From Drechslerella dactyloides (taxonomy: Eukaryota; Ascomycota; Orbiliomycetes; Orbiliales; Orbiliaceae): 64,000 nt of DNA. Positions within the stretch are counted from its first letter, which is position 1. Each line of letters begins with the position of its first letter. Under the pieces are notes generated by a model. That model was not told where the DNA came from, searched no databases, and saw nothing but the letters and a program-made list of their open reading frames with translations. The translations under genes were made by a program, and so were the position numbers. The stretch is from contig JAGTWJ010000017.1 of the NCBI GenBank assembly GCA_020064725.1, positions 2,542,001-2,606,000 on the forward strand, given 5' to 3'. This document shows, piece by piece, positions 11,525-25,726 of this stretch.

Positions 11525-14500
11525 ACACAACCTTACGTCCGAGAATCTTTACTTTGTTTCGTATAAGATCTCGTCTATGACGTGCATATTCACCTCCTAC
11601 ACTCATTGCACCTCTCAGTTGTTACTCGAACCCACGCGACACACATTGGTACAAAATATGCTCATGGACGTCGTCGAGACTTTAGCCCGAGTCTTTTTCA
11701 CTAGATTTTTGTCAATCAGATTTACATATCGCTTCCTTCCACATCTTCCATGTCCTATGCCCCGAAAACACATGTCATGACAGGTATTCTCTAGCTCTGC
11801 TTTAAGTATCCTGTCTCCACCAGCAATCTTTTCACCTTTCTTTTGACAAGCGCTACCGATACTATTTTTTTCTGTCAGTGCATTAATATCTTGCTCATTC
11901 ATCTCGCTTGACCTACTTGGTCGAAAATATCTCTTTTCTCCCACACTTTAGTTCTTTGGCAATGTTTGCATATTCTCACCCTACCAAGCTATTGAGACGA
12001 AAGGCTTGGATTCCTCCGCCGTTGGCACCCTTTCCTGAACGTCATCAACAGAGTGCTATGGCACCCCAGCCACCTGCTTTCCCACTTTACATTCTCCTGC
12101 CCATTCATGTACTCTATCGTTCAGAGAAATAATAGTAGTACTTCAAGGGATTATCTGGTAGCTATAGTTGCGGGATATGTCGAAAAGCATCCCTGAGCTT
12201 TGACCTTCGCATTGCATTGCTAATCTTGCCAGCTGGTCTCGTCCCCAGCCTGGTCATTGGCTACAGTCCCTCGGGAAAATTGTGCAGCTCAGCTGGCACG
12301 GCATAACTACAAGCCGTTGCTGCACGCACTAACCTGGCATGGACTTAGTCGATCACCAGGAGACAAGCATACCGCAAAGGTTCTGGCATGCCACGGTAGC
12401 ACATGCATACAAGATTATAAGTAAAGTTAAATATAGAATACTAGAGAGCTCCCAGCAAACGAGGGGCTCAGAGCCTCACCCGCAGAGCCTCACATAGAGA
12501 CACAAACATGCAAGGTCCGGATATCCAGATGATGTTCTACCCGTCCAATCTTCTGTATATCAGGCCACGAAACCGCCTATAGCGCCGGCGCCCTCTGCGA
12601 ATGTGAACGATAAGTATAGGCACCGGTTGATAATCGATTATTTCAAATATGCGGTGCATACAGTACCCTAGGCCGCAATTTCCAAGGTTGAGGATTCTGT
12701 CCACGAGACTACAACGATATATCGAAGCTACATATCGTTAGCCAGTGAGCGTTCCTGAATAGCCGATAACTATGTGGGTATCTATCTTACCCTACCATAA
12801 CCGCAGCCGGCGATACATCGATGTGAAGGCGAGCATGGCAGGGATTCGAATACCGGTTTTCGAGGTACCGAAATACCGCATACACCAGAGAACAGGGCGC
12901 TGCTATAATAGTGTATGCATACATGCTAAGGTTAATTGATCCCTAGTGTATATGCCAGATTCAGAACGGCGATTACGGCTTCCCGCTCTCCAAGTTTGGC
13001 CCCGCATCGTTCGGTTTGCATGTGTGGATACCCACAACTGCCTAGCTGAAGCCAAGAACGCGAGCGGGATATATCTGCATTACTCGACCAGCAAAAGCAC
13101 TTGGCAGGATATATCGATGTTTACAAAGCACATGAGAAGGATCGTAATTCGCCAGCAGCGTCGCGAGCCCCGTACGTGGCCATATATAACTCGGAGAGGA
13201 AGATACCGCCGGTGACGGGGAGCCCGGGCTGGCCGGCACGGATTGACGTAGTCGCATGCCACGTACGTGTAATGCTCTAACTCGAGCTCGGCAAGCCCAT
13301 GACCCAATTGCATGAGTATCATTCAGTAAAAATTATTAAGCTGGATCAGCTGTTAAGGGATAATAGAGCAACTGCAGGCAAGCTGACTACGCATATGAGT
13401 CCAGTTACGGAGCCAGTGTTAGGCTAACTCGAGAATGGGTACCAAAACTTGAAGATGCAACCTTGTGCATCTGATTTGACTTGAGGATGCAGATATATCG
13501 ATATCAATTTGTGATACGTATGTATGTACATTCAACACCTAGTTTAGTCTCCAACGTATAATAATACCATGCAGTGACGTCGAGTGAAGGATCTGATGGT
13601 TCGGTGCATGGTCAGCCAAGCAATTGTCATGATCCATCGCGCGAATCTAGAGCTGAAGTTCCTGACAAGGACCTCCAAAAACAATTTTTGACAGTTCCGC
13701 GTCACGTTACAATGCTGCTACGCGGCAAATGCAGGATCTGGCTCCATCGTTGATGAGATGCATGAGTATCGAATTGTTCCCGCCATGGCTGAACATGAAC
13801 TCATCTTACAACTCAGCTTGGATTGGGAGCTCCTGCGTTCGGATCACAAACTTCATAATACAAACTTCGTCAGAGCTGCTCAATGGATTGCGTTCTATTC
13901 ACTTCAGGGATTATTTCTATCCCGTGTCATGAAATTGGAAAGTCAAGCTCTCCAAGCCTATGCATTGACGATCCGGCAAGCGGCGTCGGTTATCGGATCT
14001 GCCAAGCTGCAGAATCGCGCGCAATTCACTTTTTAATTCGACTAGTTTAAGGAGAGACAAGAACAAAGAAATAACATTCTAGCAGTTGCGATTCAGTGCG
14101 ATTGGAATATTCTTATTCTCATGCGCCTGAAACCCAAAACGCCATGTCGCGGGAATGGCAATTAACGCCACGGGCTACCTGAGGCATGCCTAGGCAGACT
14201 CCGTGATAGAAAAACGCCTGGCGGAACAATGCAACACCACTCGAGTGTCGTGTTTCACGCGAACCGAACGTTTGTTTCCGAGATTACTTAACAAGCATAG
14301 GCCCGAACATTGCCGAGCAGGACCGCCCGCTCCGCCAGCGAATGAGCAGCGGCTGTGGTGCAGTCTGTCTGTGGTTTCGGGTAGCCACAGCCGATGGTTT
14401 GGGGTTGGGCTGCGCTCTGGCTGGTGGGCTGGGAGTCAACATGCAAACGAGCAGGGACAAGGGGGTGAGGAATTGCAAATACTATCCGCGGCTGCATGCG

Positions 14501-16726
14501 AAAGAGGCTCTATCGAAGCACGACTTGCAGAAATCTCCGAAGAGAAGAGCAGCAAAATGCTTGTTCGCAGCGACTTTCTCGAGATGTAATGCACCCGCGT
14601 TTGAGATTCGGACTCGTTTCTGTTTAATTGCAGTCAACTAACCCTGCACCTACCGTCGGCCGACAGATACTCTACACGTGCGCGCTATAGTACGATACCC
14701 CGAGAATATAGCGAACATGGCGTGTTAATCCTGGAGGTTTAATTCTCAGCCCTGCCAGTCATTGGCAAGCAAGGACGCCGCATCGCCAACCTCGGATAAG
14801 ATTCAAGATGAGTCGTAGATGCAGTGCAGATGTCGTGGCTGTGGGTCGATGAAGACAGAATGCGGGCGATGCGGCATGTCAGCCGGGTGTCCGAAACGGG
14901 AAATCGGCGGCCAACATCACCGCAACAAAAACAACACACAGTGCCGGCCACAACGCCACGTTTTTTCGCGGGATCAGAAGTTTTCGAAGGATTACGAGCT
15001 GCAGACCCGGCCAGGCAAGCAAAGCAAAGCAGGCAGGCAAGCATCGTTACTAGCGCACACGCTAAGTGAATCCAACCGGCTGGCCAGGGGAAACCCAAGC
15101 AAGGCCACAATATGCGTAAGGCGGATTTCGATTACCGACTGTCCAATCCGCCTCGTAGCTGTAACCCATCGATGTTTCTCCATGCCGTATTACACTCACG
15201 GCTAATTAACATTTGTACGTTACAGCGGGTGTCGAATGGGACGCGTGGGACCGAAATCCTTTACAAGCACGTCGACTCAGCGGCTCTGTCGACGACCCTC
15301 TCGAAACGCGAACTAATTCCGCCGTTAGCGTAACCGTTGCCCATGCTGACTACGAACTTACGTCGGTGGCACGTTGTGGTTACGTGCAACTTTAGGCCAG
15401 CCATGACTAATACGCCCCTCACGGTGCGGCTGCAGACCCTCTAGCAGTGCATGACGTCCGTCCCGGCAGGAGTTGACCTCCTACGTCTGCATGCTTCGTG
15501 CTAGCTTGCGTTAGCCCTCATTCTAGTCACCGATCCCAGAGCAAGTTGAGTAAGATCTTCGTCAAGATGGGGCTCCGTCGACGCCGCTGATTCGCGAGAC
15601 ATGCGTCCTCGACAGGGGTACAGCAGTGGTCACTCGTTTCCGTGTGTTCCTGTCGGGCTGGCGTAGCCAGCTGTGCACATGATAGGTCAGCGGCTTGAGA
15701 GAGTCCTGTAAGGGAGGCTAAGGCTGGTCGCTCGTTATCGCTTCCGCTACAATTCGAGTCGACTAAGTCAATAAGATACGAGCCGTTGTGGGATGGTTAA
15801 TGTGACTGATAGCTAATTTGGGAGAATCTCGCGAGCCCACTTGAATTCTTGGGGATTACAAACCGGTTTTTCGACACGAGGCCTTGGCGATGGTAGGTCT
15901 GAGCCCTGAGAATCGACTCCGCTATTCGTTGGTAGTCGCAGTCGCGGCTGGTTATGGCCCCCTGACCAAGAGCCCGAGCCTTGTTGGCTTGCTGGTCGGA
16001 AAGGCTGTTAAAACCGGGTGGGTACACTGGACGGCGATGAATGCGCTACTAAGGCTAAAGATATATGCTATATATACAGAGATCTGTTTGAGGCTTAAAG
16101 GAAGCCTGGCTAAAGCGAGACCTTTTTTTATATTTTTTCGCTTTGGTTGTTCAGGTCCTAAATACAGAGCCACGTGAGAAGTAGAGCAACGAAGGAGAAT
16201 GAGGTCCTGTAGACATACGCTGCAGGCGGATCCTGCTAGCTCCAAACCGAAAATAAACGCGAACAAGTCATAAGATATGCTGGAGTAAAGAATAGAAACA
16301 TTTAGATACAGGCGACGTAGAAAGCTGTGCAATGCGACGCTGTGCAAACGAAAGACAAAGTTAACAATTAGTGGCAATATTGACAGCCGTGTACTCCCGA
16401 ACTCTACCCAAAACCGAGAACGCCCTTGTATACTCTCTCGCAAAAATGCTGTAAGACCAAAAAAATGGGAACTGCCAGAAAACACCAAACTAAAGGATCG
16501 TGTAAATCCGCGGAGAAGAGATCGCTCCAAAACCAGTCTGGGCAAGGTAATCAAAACCAACAACCCAAGCTCAACAAAATGCAGTATGTGCCGTATCTAA
16601 CTCAACCCAAAAACCCCTTTATCGCCATCGTTCACCCGTCATATGTATAGGTATGCTTGTAATATTGTAATCCGTAATCGTTAAGTCGGTCGCCATTCCC
16701 CAACGTCGTCTCCTTCCTCCAGTTAG
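11525..16726. other. Gene-poor 5.2-kb stretch
   Basis: No supportable gene. The left third is AT-rich with many short palindromes such as ATATCGAT. A minus-strand frame at 15952-16563 is open for about 200 codons but is very Leu/Ser-rich and matches nothing I know. A frame at 13758-14036 (92 codons) has a reasonable composition but no recognisable features. The stretch may contain decayed mobile-element sequence, but I cannot identify any. Confidence 0.4.
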
Positions 16727-18227
16727 CTAGCGAGCGCCGGCAAGCCGCTCTAGCTTCTTATGCTTCTTACTCTTCTCTTTGTGGTTCCTCAACGCGTCGG
16801 GACGCCCAAAAGACTGTCCGCACAGCGTGCATTCCTCTCTTGGCTCCTTCCCCACATGCTGGAAGCGGCAATGTCGTAGAAAGTTATTGTATGTCTGCAC
16901 GCGAGTATTGCAAATCCCACCGTCGGGAAGCTCTAGCTTGCATGTCTTCGATTCGGAATCCCAGCCATGAGCATGGCCTTCATCGTCGTCCGAGCGGCTG
17001 AGCCGGCGAGGGCGGCGACCTGGCGAGCGGTCGCTGCGTCTCCGTAGTAGCGCGGACTGGGGTCGTTCATCACCGGCGACAGGGGCCAGGTGCAAGTTGG
17101 AGCTGGAAGTCGCGTACATGTCATCGTAGACACCTGTGGATGAATCGAAGAGGCCGGGTGTGATCTGGCCGAAGAGCGGTGGTGAGACGCTAAGGGTATC
17201 CCGAACACCGGGTATGCTCTCTGAGGGGAAATAGCCTTCTGGAAAGTACGATTCTTGAGGGGGTGGGGAGACTGTCCAGCCTACTCCCGAGGTCGACTGA
17301 ATGCGATGCTATCGTTAGTACATGTAGATTTATAGAGGTGAAGGGTGTGGGATACTCACGGATTCACCGTACTGTGGTGTCATGAGCCGGTCCATCTCGG
17401 AGGAGAGCATGCTGGTGTCGTAGTTTGAGAACTCGGACGGGTTCATGCTCATGATCGGCGAGCCCCAGATTTGCGCCTCGAGCCCAGCAGAGCTGGTCGG
17501 CCGCGAGATGGCCTGGAAGCTCGATGGCCGCCCGCTCCTCGAGATCGCGTTCGCCTCCAGAAATGTCAGGTTCCCTATACCCCCCCAAAAGCCGAGCCGT
17601 TAGCATCGTGCCACTTGAGCCACTTCTCGTACCCCTAGTAGGACCCTGGCTATACTTACTCTTCAGGAACATCTTGAACAAGTCCAGGAAGAACCCTTGC
17701 TGTAGACCTTCTCGCCCGACATGTCCTGCCGGCGAGCTTGTCACAACCGCTGAATCGGGCCACAGCCTCGCAAGCACCGCGAGCACGCTCTGGTGATTCC
17801 ACCTCTCCGCATACCTTGTCCATTGCAGCAGCTCCCCTTCGAGGACCGAAGGGCTCGGCCGACTGCTGGCATCGACGCGACTGAACAGAACGCAGAACAG
17901 CAGGTGCGCGTCTAGGATCACGTATTCAGGGATAGTGTCAGACGCCAGCAGCTCCCAGATGGAATGCACCCAGTTGGTCTGGCTGTGGGTGAACGACGGC
18001 AGCCAGCTGTTGGCGCTGATGCATCCATGCGAGATGAGCAGCCCGCGTACGCGGTTCATTGCTTCACAAACATGCCGCAGTTCTCGAGGCACCATCGGCG
18101 TCTTCTCGTAGCCGTGTGCGGAGAGCGCTGAGAGCCTCGCTACACAGTTGTACAGGCCTGAGATTGCGGGTCCATATTTGCGGAACCTCGCGACGAGCTC
18201 ACTGGCTCCAGCGGCGCTGCTAGACAT
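16727..18227 (-). CDS. C2H2 zinc-finger transcription factor
   Basis: Three exons (18227-17660, 17574-17360, 17296-16727) encode 450 residues. The N-terminal exon is helical and globular (MSSSAAGASELVARFRKYG onward) and includes a stretch about steroid-like helices rich in Leu and Trp; I do not recognise it. Exon 2 and the start of exon 3 are Ser/Pro-rich, as in activation regions. The C-terminus carries two zinc-binding units. One is atypical, with Cys380, Cys390, His403 and His408 (C-X9-C-X12-H-X4-H). The other is a standard finger with Cys417, Cys420, His433 and His440 (C-X2-C-X12-H-X6-H), flanked by a basic tail suited to a nuclear signal. A basic RRRSDRSPGRRPRR patch sits before the fingers. 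It should bind DNA in the nucleus; target genes are unknown. The 17296 acceptor was chosen because it keeps the frame. Confidence 0.85.
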
Positions 18228-21200
18228 GGCGTCCGGGTCTAATATAACTGACAGGAGTTGCGAGTCGGGTAGATAGATTGATTATCTTAATGTGGGGGGT
18301 GCAGAGTGCAGTTGATGGATTGCGGATTTCGAGATGGGTTAATTGGCCTTTTGATGAGTTGGCGAGCGAGGTGTGGGATCGACGGGTGGGGATTGCTTGG
18401 AATCGAATTGACCGGATTCAGGAGTAACTCGATTGATGGCGGTCGGTTGGCGCACCAGCTATCCTTTATTCGATGGTAGCTGGATAGCTGTCGCGATTGA
18501 CATTAATCCTGACTTGAGGATTTCTGATATATGTTTGGGTGGAAGGTTATCGCTAGCTAGCGGAGTAGGAGGCTTTTGAGGCTGCAGGTGTATATAATGA
18601 TAAAAGGACGCTAGGGAGCGCTGTGATGTATGTCCGTATATATGCTCACGCAGGGTTTATATCAACCTCTTCAATTGCGGGCACGCCTTGAACCTTTGGC
18701 TTTTTGAGTGCAGAAATGTCGTCGCGAGTCAACGTTGTCAGGCCGGCGAAAATGTACCAGTTATATCATCATGCCCTACAGGAAGCCAAGCAAGGTCGAC
18801 GGGATGGAGGGAATCCGCTGGATTATATTATGACTGCACGGGTGGTGTTTCCCGCGAGCAAAGTGTCTAGCCTAGTTGATTCGTCAGAAGGGAGCTTGCG
18901 TATAATAAAATTGCTAGTCATAAAGAAATAACGGTGTGTATGTGCGTATATATGTGTGCAGGCTGCTGCCCAGGCCGTGCAAGAGGCTCTCAAGGTTTCT
19001 AATTGAGAACGGAATGCATGTAGGCAGGGCTGGGCGACATGGGGTTTCGGGGAGGGAGTAAAAGAAAGAAAAGAAAAGTTAAAAGCTTGTCAGTTAATAA
19101 CAGGCAAGCCCGGGTAGGCTGCACGCGGGGACATCGGGGTGCTGGTGCCTTTTGACGATAGCCAGAATAGAGTGCGCGACTCCACAATGACCTTTGTGGC
19201 TTTAGCTTTCCGATCCTCCATGCATCCGGAGCGGAATAGTATTGTTCCTGGCTGGGACCCTAGGAGAGTGATATGCAGTGCCACCGAACATGACACTATC
19301 TGAAGCGCTTGACGCGATATTTTGCTTGGGGTAGAAAGAAATAGAAAGATGAAGCAGACCATGCAGCATGCATACTTGCATGTGCGTATGTACTAACCCA
19401 ACAAGCCAAGCTACAGCTCCCGTCGTATAGCCTCCTAGCCGGTAGACGTGATCATGATCCAATTTGAGCCTTGTGCGTCATGACGCCGACGACGGCCCTT
19501 ATATCATGCCTCATAGTGAGGCGTACTTTATGTTGTGGGTGGGTGGGTGCATGCAGTGCATGTGCAGGTTCGAAGTCGAAGACGACAACGGCGAAGAAGA
19601 AAACATGACCTTCGTTCATTCCATTGCATCGTGTGCCTAGCGAAGCTAGCTCAAGCTACTAGCTGGCTGCGCTAAACTACGGCTGTACCATCTGAGATCG
19701 TGTTAGATAATCCCATGCAAAAAGAAAAGCGGCGGCTGTTCAGAACGCATGTTTAGCCTCGACTTGACGGAACAAGCGGTGAGTTGATATCTGGCTTTGG
19801 GGCGTTTCATCAAGCCAGGTCTTCGAGGGCGTGAGAAACTCACCGTAGGACCGCAGCTATTGGCCGGTTGGTGGCATGCCGCGCCATTGACCAAGACCGG
19901 CTCTGCCACCACGGTTGGCAAGCGTGAACGAGTCAATATGGTGACAATAGTGTCCAAGGCCATACTATTAAGGGAAACTCTGCTAGATGTAATAGTGAGT
20001 GCGACGGAGGAGACGCAGGGGCTGCTAATTTGGGTCGCGGTTGAGTTTGGCAGGCCCTGTTCGGGGCTTTTTGGGGATCTCGGTTGCACACCAGTACTCA
20101 CAAGCATGAAGCACTCACCCAAACATGAGATGGTGGAGAGAGAACGATTAGATCATGAGGCTCCAGAGTGAAGGATCCACCTTTCAATCCGGGCTGTTGA
20201 CAAATACTGCCATGGCCATGTGTGACCAGCTTCATTCCGCACCGCTGCCCAATTAATCGATCAATCTCGGGACACCGATGCGGACTCGCGGCTCTAACGT
20301 GATGCGGAAAGGTGAGTCAAAGAGTCGAAAGCAACCGCCATTCTAGACGAGACGAAAGAACGCCAGAGCACAAGAATGATCTATTGAATGAGAAAGCTGT
20401 CTGCGCCTTGCACATGTATCATAGTTCAGAGAGTGTACGCGTATACGTATTATATTATCGACGTCGCCGCTTCCGTAACCGTTATAACGTTACGGCAGCA
20501 CCGTCGCGCCTCGCTATCGATGCAGGACAAAGGTGAAACTGGGTTGAAGACTGGCCTGACTCTCGATCTTAGTCATCGCTAGTTCGCAACTGACCTGCAT
20601 CCCATTCATCGAAAGAAAGCTCGGGCGATATATGCATATGCGCCTCCACAGCGGTGTCAAGGACCCGACAGACTGGGACTCACGCTAACCCGTCGCCCTC
20701 AACGTGGACTCGATTCACCCCCCTCAGGCTATGCCCCTCCCAGCAGACCGCCAAGCGATCGAGCACAACGGACCGCGCGACTTCTGGGTATCTGGCCCCA
20801 CCAGATACCCACCGAGACCTGTCGTGAATAGCTATTCGTGGCAGCAGCTGAATGTGGTGGTGAGCCTTGCAGCGTGCTGGAGGATCTGGCGGCGCGTTGA
20901 GTCAGCCTTACCTGACCGTCGCACAAGCCGAAATTGGCAGTTTTGTTGCCAAGCCCGCAACGCGCTCTCCTCCAACCTCATGTCATGGCATTTCACCCCG
21001 ACGAAAGTTCTTGAACACGTTCCCCTGGGCCCCAGCCGAGTTCCGTGGCTTGCAGGGAAGCGCCATTTAAGAGGCACCATCGCAAGTGCGGCGCGCGCTG
21101 GCTCGGGGCTCGCATTGGGCGGGTCTAGGATCCATCAGTGACAAATACCTTTTCACGAATGTGGAGCGCCCCCAATTTCTTTAGTACTCTCCTATTTAGA

Positions 21201-24148
21201 AAGTGCATACGGAGTAACTACAAACGTTTGTTTATACCAATAACAAGACTAGTTGATTAAATAAGACACTTATTTCGTAAGCAATCACTATATTTTGTAG
21301 CAGAGTACTATCAGTCGCTATTCCGACTTTTCTCGAATAAACGGACGAAACAGCCAAGGTTAATGCCGCAGAGCTATAGCACTGCTCGGCCGACGGACGA
21401 AGCCGTCGCGAAAAAATTGCAGCGGCTCGTCGGAATCAGAGCTCGCAGTAAATTCCCCGCGTGACGCTAATGTTGTCCGAGGCTGTCAGTTTGGGAACCC
21501 TGGATAAGTTCCGGGGGTACTAACCCTGGATCGATTATGTAAGTAACTTCGGGGATACGCACCAGGGACTCGGGAAGCTTCCCCGGAACAATTCGAGCAT
21601 CATTGTGCTACGTATGTACGATACTACAGTTGGAGCCAAGCAGGCAGGTTTATTTCTTACTCTTTTCTGGAGGCTACAATATGCTATGTCGTGCGAACAA
21701 ACTGTCCGTACGTACCCAGTGTATTTTACTATGTGGACAAACTTAGCACTTCTTGCAGAGAGGACCGCTAGGCAATGATGTTTCTTCAACAACAAACGGC
21801 GACTGACAGCTGACCCACAATTTCCAGCCGCTGGCACCAAACACCCGCTCTAAGTTTTTGGACCAACATCTCTAAAATCGGCCAGTTCATCACCCTAGTT
21901 TGAGCTCACGACAGCAAAATTAGACTGTCCGGGGAGCTCAATACTAACACGGCCCAGCTGTTCAGCCAAGCGTCTAGGCAACTGATTCCGCAAGAGAATG
22001 CCGACTGGTGCTCGCTCTTCGCGTCGTAGGTTATCAGCGGCATTGCATCGTTCCCACCTTAACCGAAAATCCTGATCAGATGTGAGGCAAGCAGTCGGCG
22101 TCTCATCTTTGAAGGCTAGCCAGCCGTCGATTCGCCAATGCAATGCAGCGCGACCGGTCCAGAAAAACAGATAGCCTTCGACCGCAGCCGGCCGAATGCA
22201 ATGCGCTGGGTTAATTTCGGGAGAGCGACAGTGGAGCCGCTGCTGCACAATATCACTTGTAAGGCTAGGCCCCTGCGCACTCGCGTCCAGTTATCCGGAA
22301 GCCGTGCCGAACAAATTTATGCGAAAAATCGCAATCCCCCAACAGTGTTTCAAACAAGACATTCGTCTGTTTGGCTGATTTTCGCCTGCACGGTGGGAGT
22401 ACTTTCCACTTGCGTAAAATCGCTTTTTGTAGCTACCATGCCATTCCATGCAATGCCGTGCTTCGACAAGGTCCTCCAAGATCTGGCTGCCTACTATGCA
22501 CGGTCCATATCCACTATTAACATCAAGTAATCTAAATGCAATCCATCAGCTTAAAATCCCATGTGGCCTTATCTATCTGGCTACTCGCAGCTGATTATAG
22601 CTTCGTAGCTAAATAAACAGGGCGGGACAGCTAGCTAGCCGTGAAAATTGTCGGGTTTAAAATTTTGCTGATGTCACCGTGCAGCAGCCCTGCGGTGTAG
22701 CCTAAAACGCCGCCCGTTGCTAAGAATGCTTAATTATCTGGTCTCGTGGCATTTTACCTGAAAGAAATATATGCACAGGATGTCGCGCTGATAGATAGGG
22801 CGGACGGATGAACTCCCAGAGCCGCCGCATGGATTTCAGCTCCGGAGGCTAATCGATATTGGATGGGGGTCGGATCCGGAAAGATTGCATACCACGCTCG
22901 GAATAGGTGATGACGAGGCAACACTCTCGACAACTGCGAGTCTATACCTTGAGATCCGCCAGGCAACCTCCCGTAATTGAAATCATCAATCCCGTCGGCG
23001 TAAATCATTTTCATGGATCCGGACCCAAAAAGAAGGAATTCAATGGTATGATGCCGTTCTTGGAGTCTAATACCAGTGCGTGCAGTATACAAGGCTGCCA
23101 AAACCACAAAGTTGCGTCCGGATCCGCCAAGCGTGATGCCACTCGGTTGGAATTTTAAGCCTCGCGGCCATATCGCTGTGGAGTACGTCAGGGCTGATGC
23201 ACATACACGCTACCTTTCGATACTGCTGTGAATTCAGGAAGCCTGTTGTGTGAAAAATGTCTCGCGAGGAGACTGGTGACAAAGACGCAGTCGCAATCAA
23301 CCTGTGGAGCCGCCTTTGAATCATAGACTGTATATTCGCGGCAGGAGGAAACTCAGGCGAAAATCGAAGATTTTCGTATGTATACGTATGCCACCATGCC
23401 CTTCAGTAGGCCGTGCAGGGTGAGCTTGAGTACAGTAGGATCCACCGGCTGGTGGCGACTTGATAGCCGGGTTATGTCGGTATGATCCCGTGAGCAATAT
23501 GACTAAGGCAAACCAGATTCCGACCCACAAGGCTTTGAATTCTACATCGTCGAAATGTTGACAGTCATGAGCTATTTTCTAAAGATTCTCCATGACAGCA
23601 GATGAACAAGTGCGTATAGACATGTTGAATGAAGCATCCTGTTTGTTTTTGCTTGAGGAACGGCTGCGTTTGCCATAAATCCAGGCGCACGCGAGTCTTC
23701 GGTCTGAGCGCCAACATATTTCCAGGCCCGAATGCGCAACTATAATACAGGGTATTGTCAACATACTTGATGGGATTCTCGTATCTGTAGTCATAAAAAA
23801 ACGGCTCACCGATAAACAAACCAATCGGGTTTCACATAATACCCATCTCTTTAGGCCCATGCGGCATACGTGCGTCCCCCAAAGAAGCGACGCTGCCCCA
23901 TTCAGCGGTTGCCGCTTAAAGCGGGCGCGGCAGTGTTGCATTTTGCGTGTTGCGTTGGGGCAATTCATTCTGGATTGTGTCTAGCAAGCCTGTCGTCACA
24001 CGGCCAGCTGGCCATTCTAACCCTCTTCAACGACGTCGAACTCCTCTCCAGCATCGCATGCGGCACGATGATGCCGTCCGTTTGTATCTCGTCCACCGTC
24101 TTTGCTACCATCCCATCTTGAATATCGAACGCCAAGCCGTAGCTTGAC
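18228..24148. other. Gene-poor 5.9-kb stretch
   Basis: No supportable gene. Several short frames on both strands have unbiased composition. A 9-bp inverted repeat (21182-21190 and 21302-21310) brackets an AT-rich 130-bp segment but lacks a clear target duplication. The last 300 bp before 24149 contains a hydrophobic frame that could be a lost or additional 5' exon of the wax synthase gene, but no convincing splice pair was found. Confidence 0.4.
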
Positions 24149-25287
24149 ATGACAGTCGCAGGGACGGCCTCCCAGCCCGGCGGGGAAGACTCCATCAACG
24201 TCGCGTTCCGAGACGTCCCGCGCGCGCTCTGGTGTATCCTCGGATGCTTCGCGCTGCTTTATACTGCGAACTACCATGCCGTCGCACGGAATAGTCGACG
24301 GCACGTCTTCTGGAGCGTTGTGACGTTGATGGCTGTCGTGTTTTCCCACTTCTATGCGAAAATCGACTGTCGGCCGTGGCTGGCCTTGCGGAATTGCGCG
24401 TGTAAGTTAACGTCCACTTTGGCATTCGAAGCAGGATATTTCGTTGAATAGGGATGCTGACGGCTTCCCTAATGTCTGTAGTCTTCTGCTGCTTCATGAA
24501 ATGTCTGGACATGCTGTTCCGCCGGTTCCAGAACACCACCCTGACGTGGAAACTGCCCACGCCGTCATCGACCCCGCCCCCGCTCTACCAGCAAGCCTTC
24601 TGGATGACGCTGGAGCTCCGCTACGAGCACTTTACGCCAAACCCCGTGCGTATCCCGGTTCCGGCACCTTTTCACGAACCTACACAGTGGCTATACCACC
24701 TCCTCGTCTACGCCATCATCACATTTGGCCCGCTGCCCCAGGATCTCTCCATCGTTAAAGCAGTCAAGCTACTGTTGCAAATATATATTATTTGGACGGC
24801 TATGCACCTCCCACTACGGCTGCTGGATACAGCACCATTTTTTGCACCGCTGTACACAGCTGACTCGCTCGTTAAGTTCTGGAACGGGACCGTCTGGCAC
24901 GTAGCATTTCAGTCGCCGTGTCGTAGTGTCGCGATGGTGCCCGTGCAGACACTGCTGACGGGGCTCGGGACCTCGAGGAGCCTTGCAAGGGGCGCGGGTG
25001 TTATCGCTGCGTTTGCGCTGATGGGGGTCTTCCATGCGTATATAGGGTGGGCGGTGATGCGGGATAGCGTGTATGGGTGGGGTGTCGTTGTTGGTTTCTT
25101 CGTTATGAACGGCATCGCGACCGTGTTGGAGAGTGTGCTGTGGGGGAGGAGGCGGAGCTGGGTGCGGGCGGTGCTGGCGTGGGGGTTTGAGATCGCGCTG
25201 GCGAGCTGGGCGATGAGCGGGGTAGAGTTCCCCAGGGAGCTGTGGCGGGTGCACGATCCGCTTTTCTGCCACATCTCGGTGCTGTAA
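24149..25287 (+). CDS. Wax synthase-like membrane-bound O-acyltransferase
   Basis: Two exons (24149-24401 and 24452-25287) encode 362 residues, with a split Trp codon at the junction. At least six hydrophobic segments are visible, for example RALWCILGCFALLYTANY, HVFWSVVTLMAVVFSHFY and VVVGFFVMNGIATVLESVLW. The protein should therefore be an ER or Golgi membrane enzyme. FWNGTVWHVAF matches the wax-synthase FWxxxWH motif. His in GVFHAYIGW sits where the MBOAT catalytic His is expected. This domain (MBOAT_2) occurs in fungal enzymes that acetylate secondary metabolites, such as trichothecene and meroterpenoid acetyltransferases, so an acyl-CoA:alcohol O-acyltransferase role is likely. The substrate is unknown and no biosynthetic core enzyme is adjacent. 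An in-frame stop lies just upstream of the ATG. Confidence 0.8.
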
Positions 25288-25726
25288 TAGCGAAGCTTTA
25301 ACAGAACAGTGCACGGACTCTAGTCGGTTCCTCATCCTAGATAACTGTTGCGCTTGTGTGTAGCTAGAGGCGCATGGGGTGTGGGCGTACGTTTCGCATG
25401 GTTAGGTGTTCGTCGGATTGGCTGGATGGATCTTATAAGGATACTCTCATACATCCACCTGGTATTTCATTCCGCTGCATAACGTTATAGTCTAGAATCC
25501 AGACGAGTGGGAGTTCACTGAGAAACGTGCAGGCTTCCGTTTCGTGAGCGAAGCTCACGCATAACGTTATACTGCTAGCCTAACCTGATCATTCTACTCC
25601 TACAAACGTAAAGAGAAATACTGTACATACGTAATTAAAACTATAATAAGGACCTTAAATAAATACATTTGAACTGAAACATATTCTCTTCCCACTGCTG
25701 TCTACTCCCTCGCCTGCATCGTCTCC
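25288..25726. other. Convergent 3' intergenic region with small repeats
   Basis: Holds a perfect 7-bp-arm hairpin, CGTGAGC-GAA-GCTCACG (25543-25559). It also has two copies of GCATAACGTTATA about 80 bp apart (near 25478 and 25558). The hairpin could assist 3' end formation of the acyltransferase transcript, which is only a guess. Confidence 0.45.

Noticed and set aside
15952..16563. 203-codon open frame on the minus strand
   Set aside because: Leu/Ser-rich composition, no motif, no promoter features, and neighbouring frames are equally open; more likely chance or decayed sequence.
21182..21310. Possible MITE with 9-bp inverted ends
   Set aside because: The arms are short and partly self-complementary, and no target-site duplication or second copy is visible.
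23870..24121. Hydrophobic frame as a 5' exon of the wax synthase gene
   Set aside because: No donor/acceptor pair joins it in phase to the exon at 24149, and an in-frame stop precedes that ATG.
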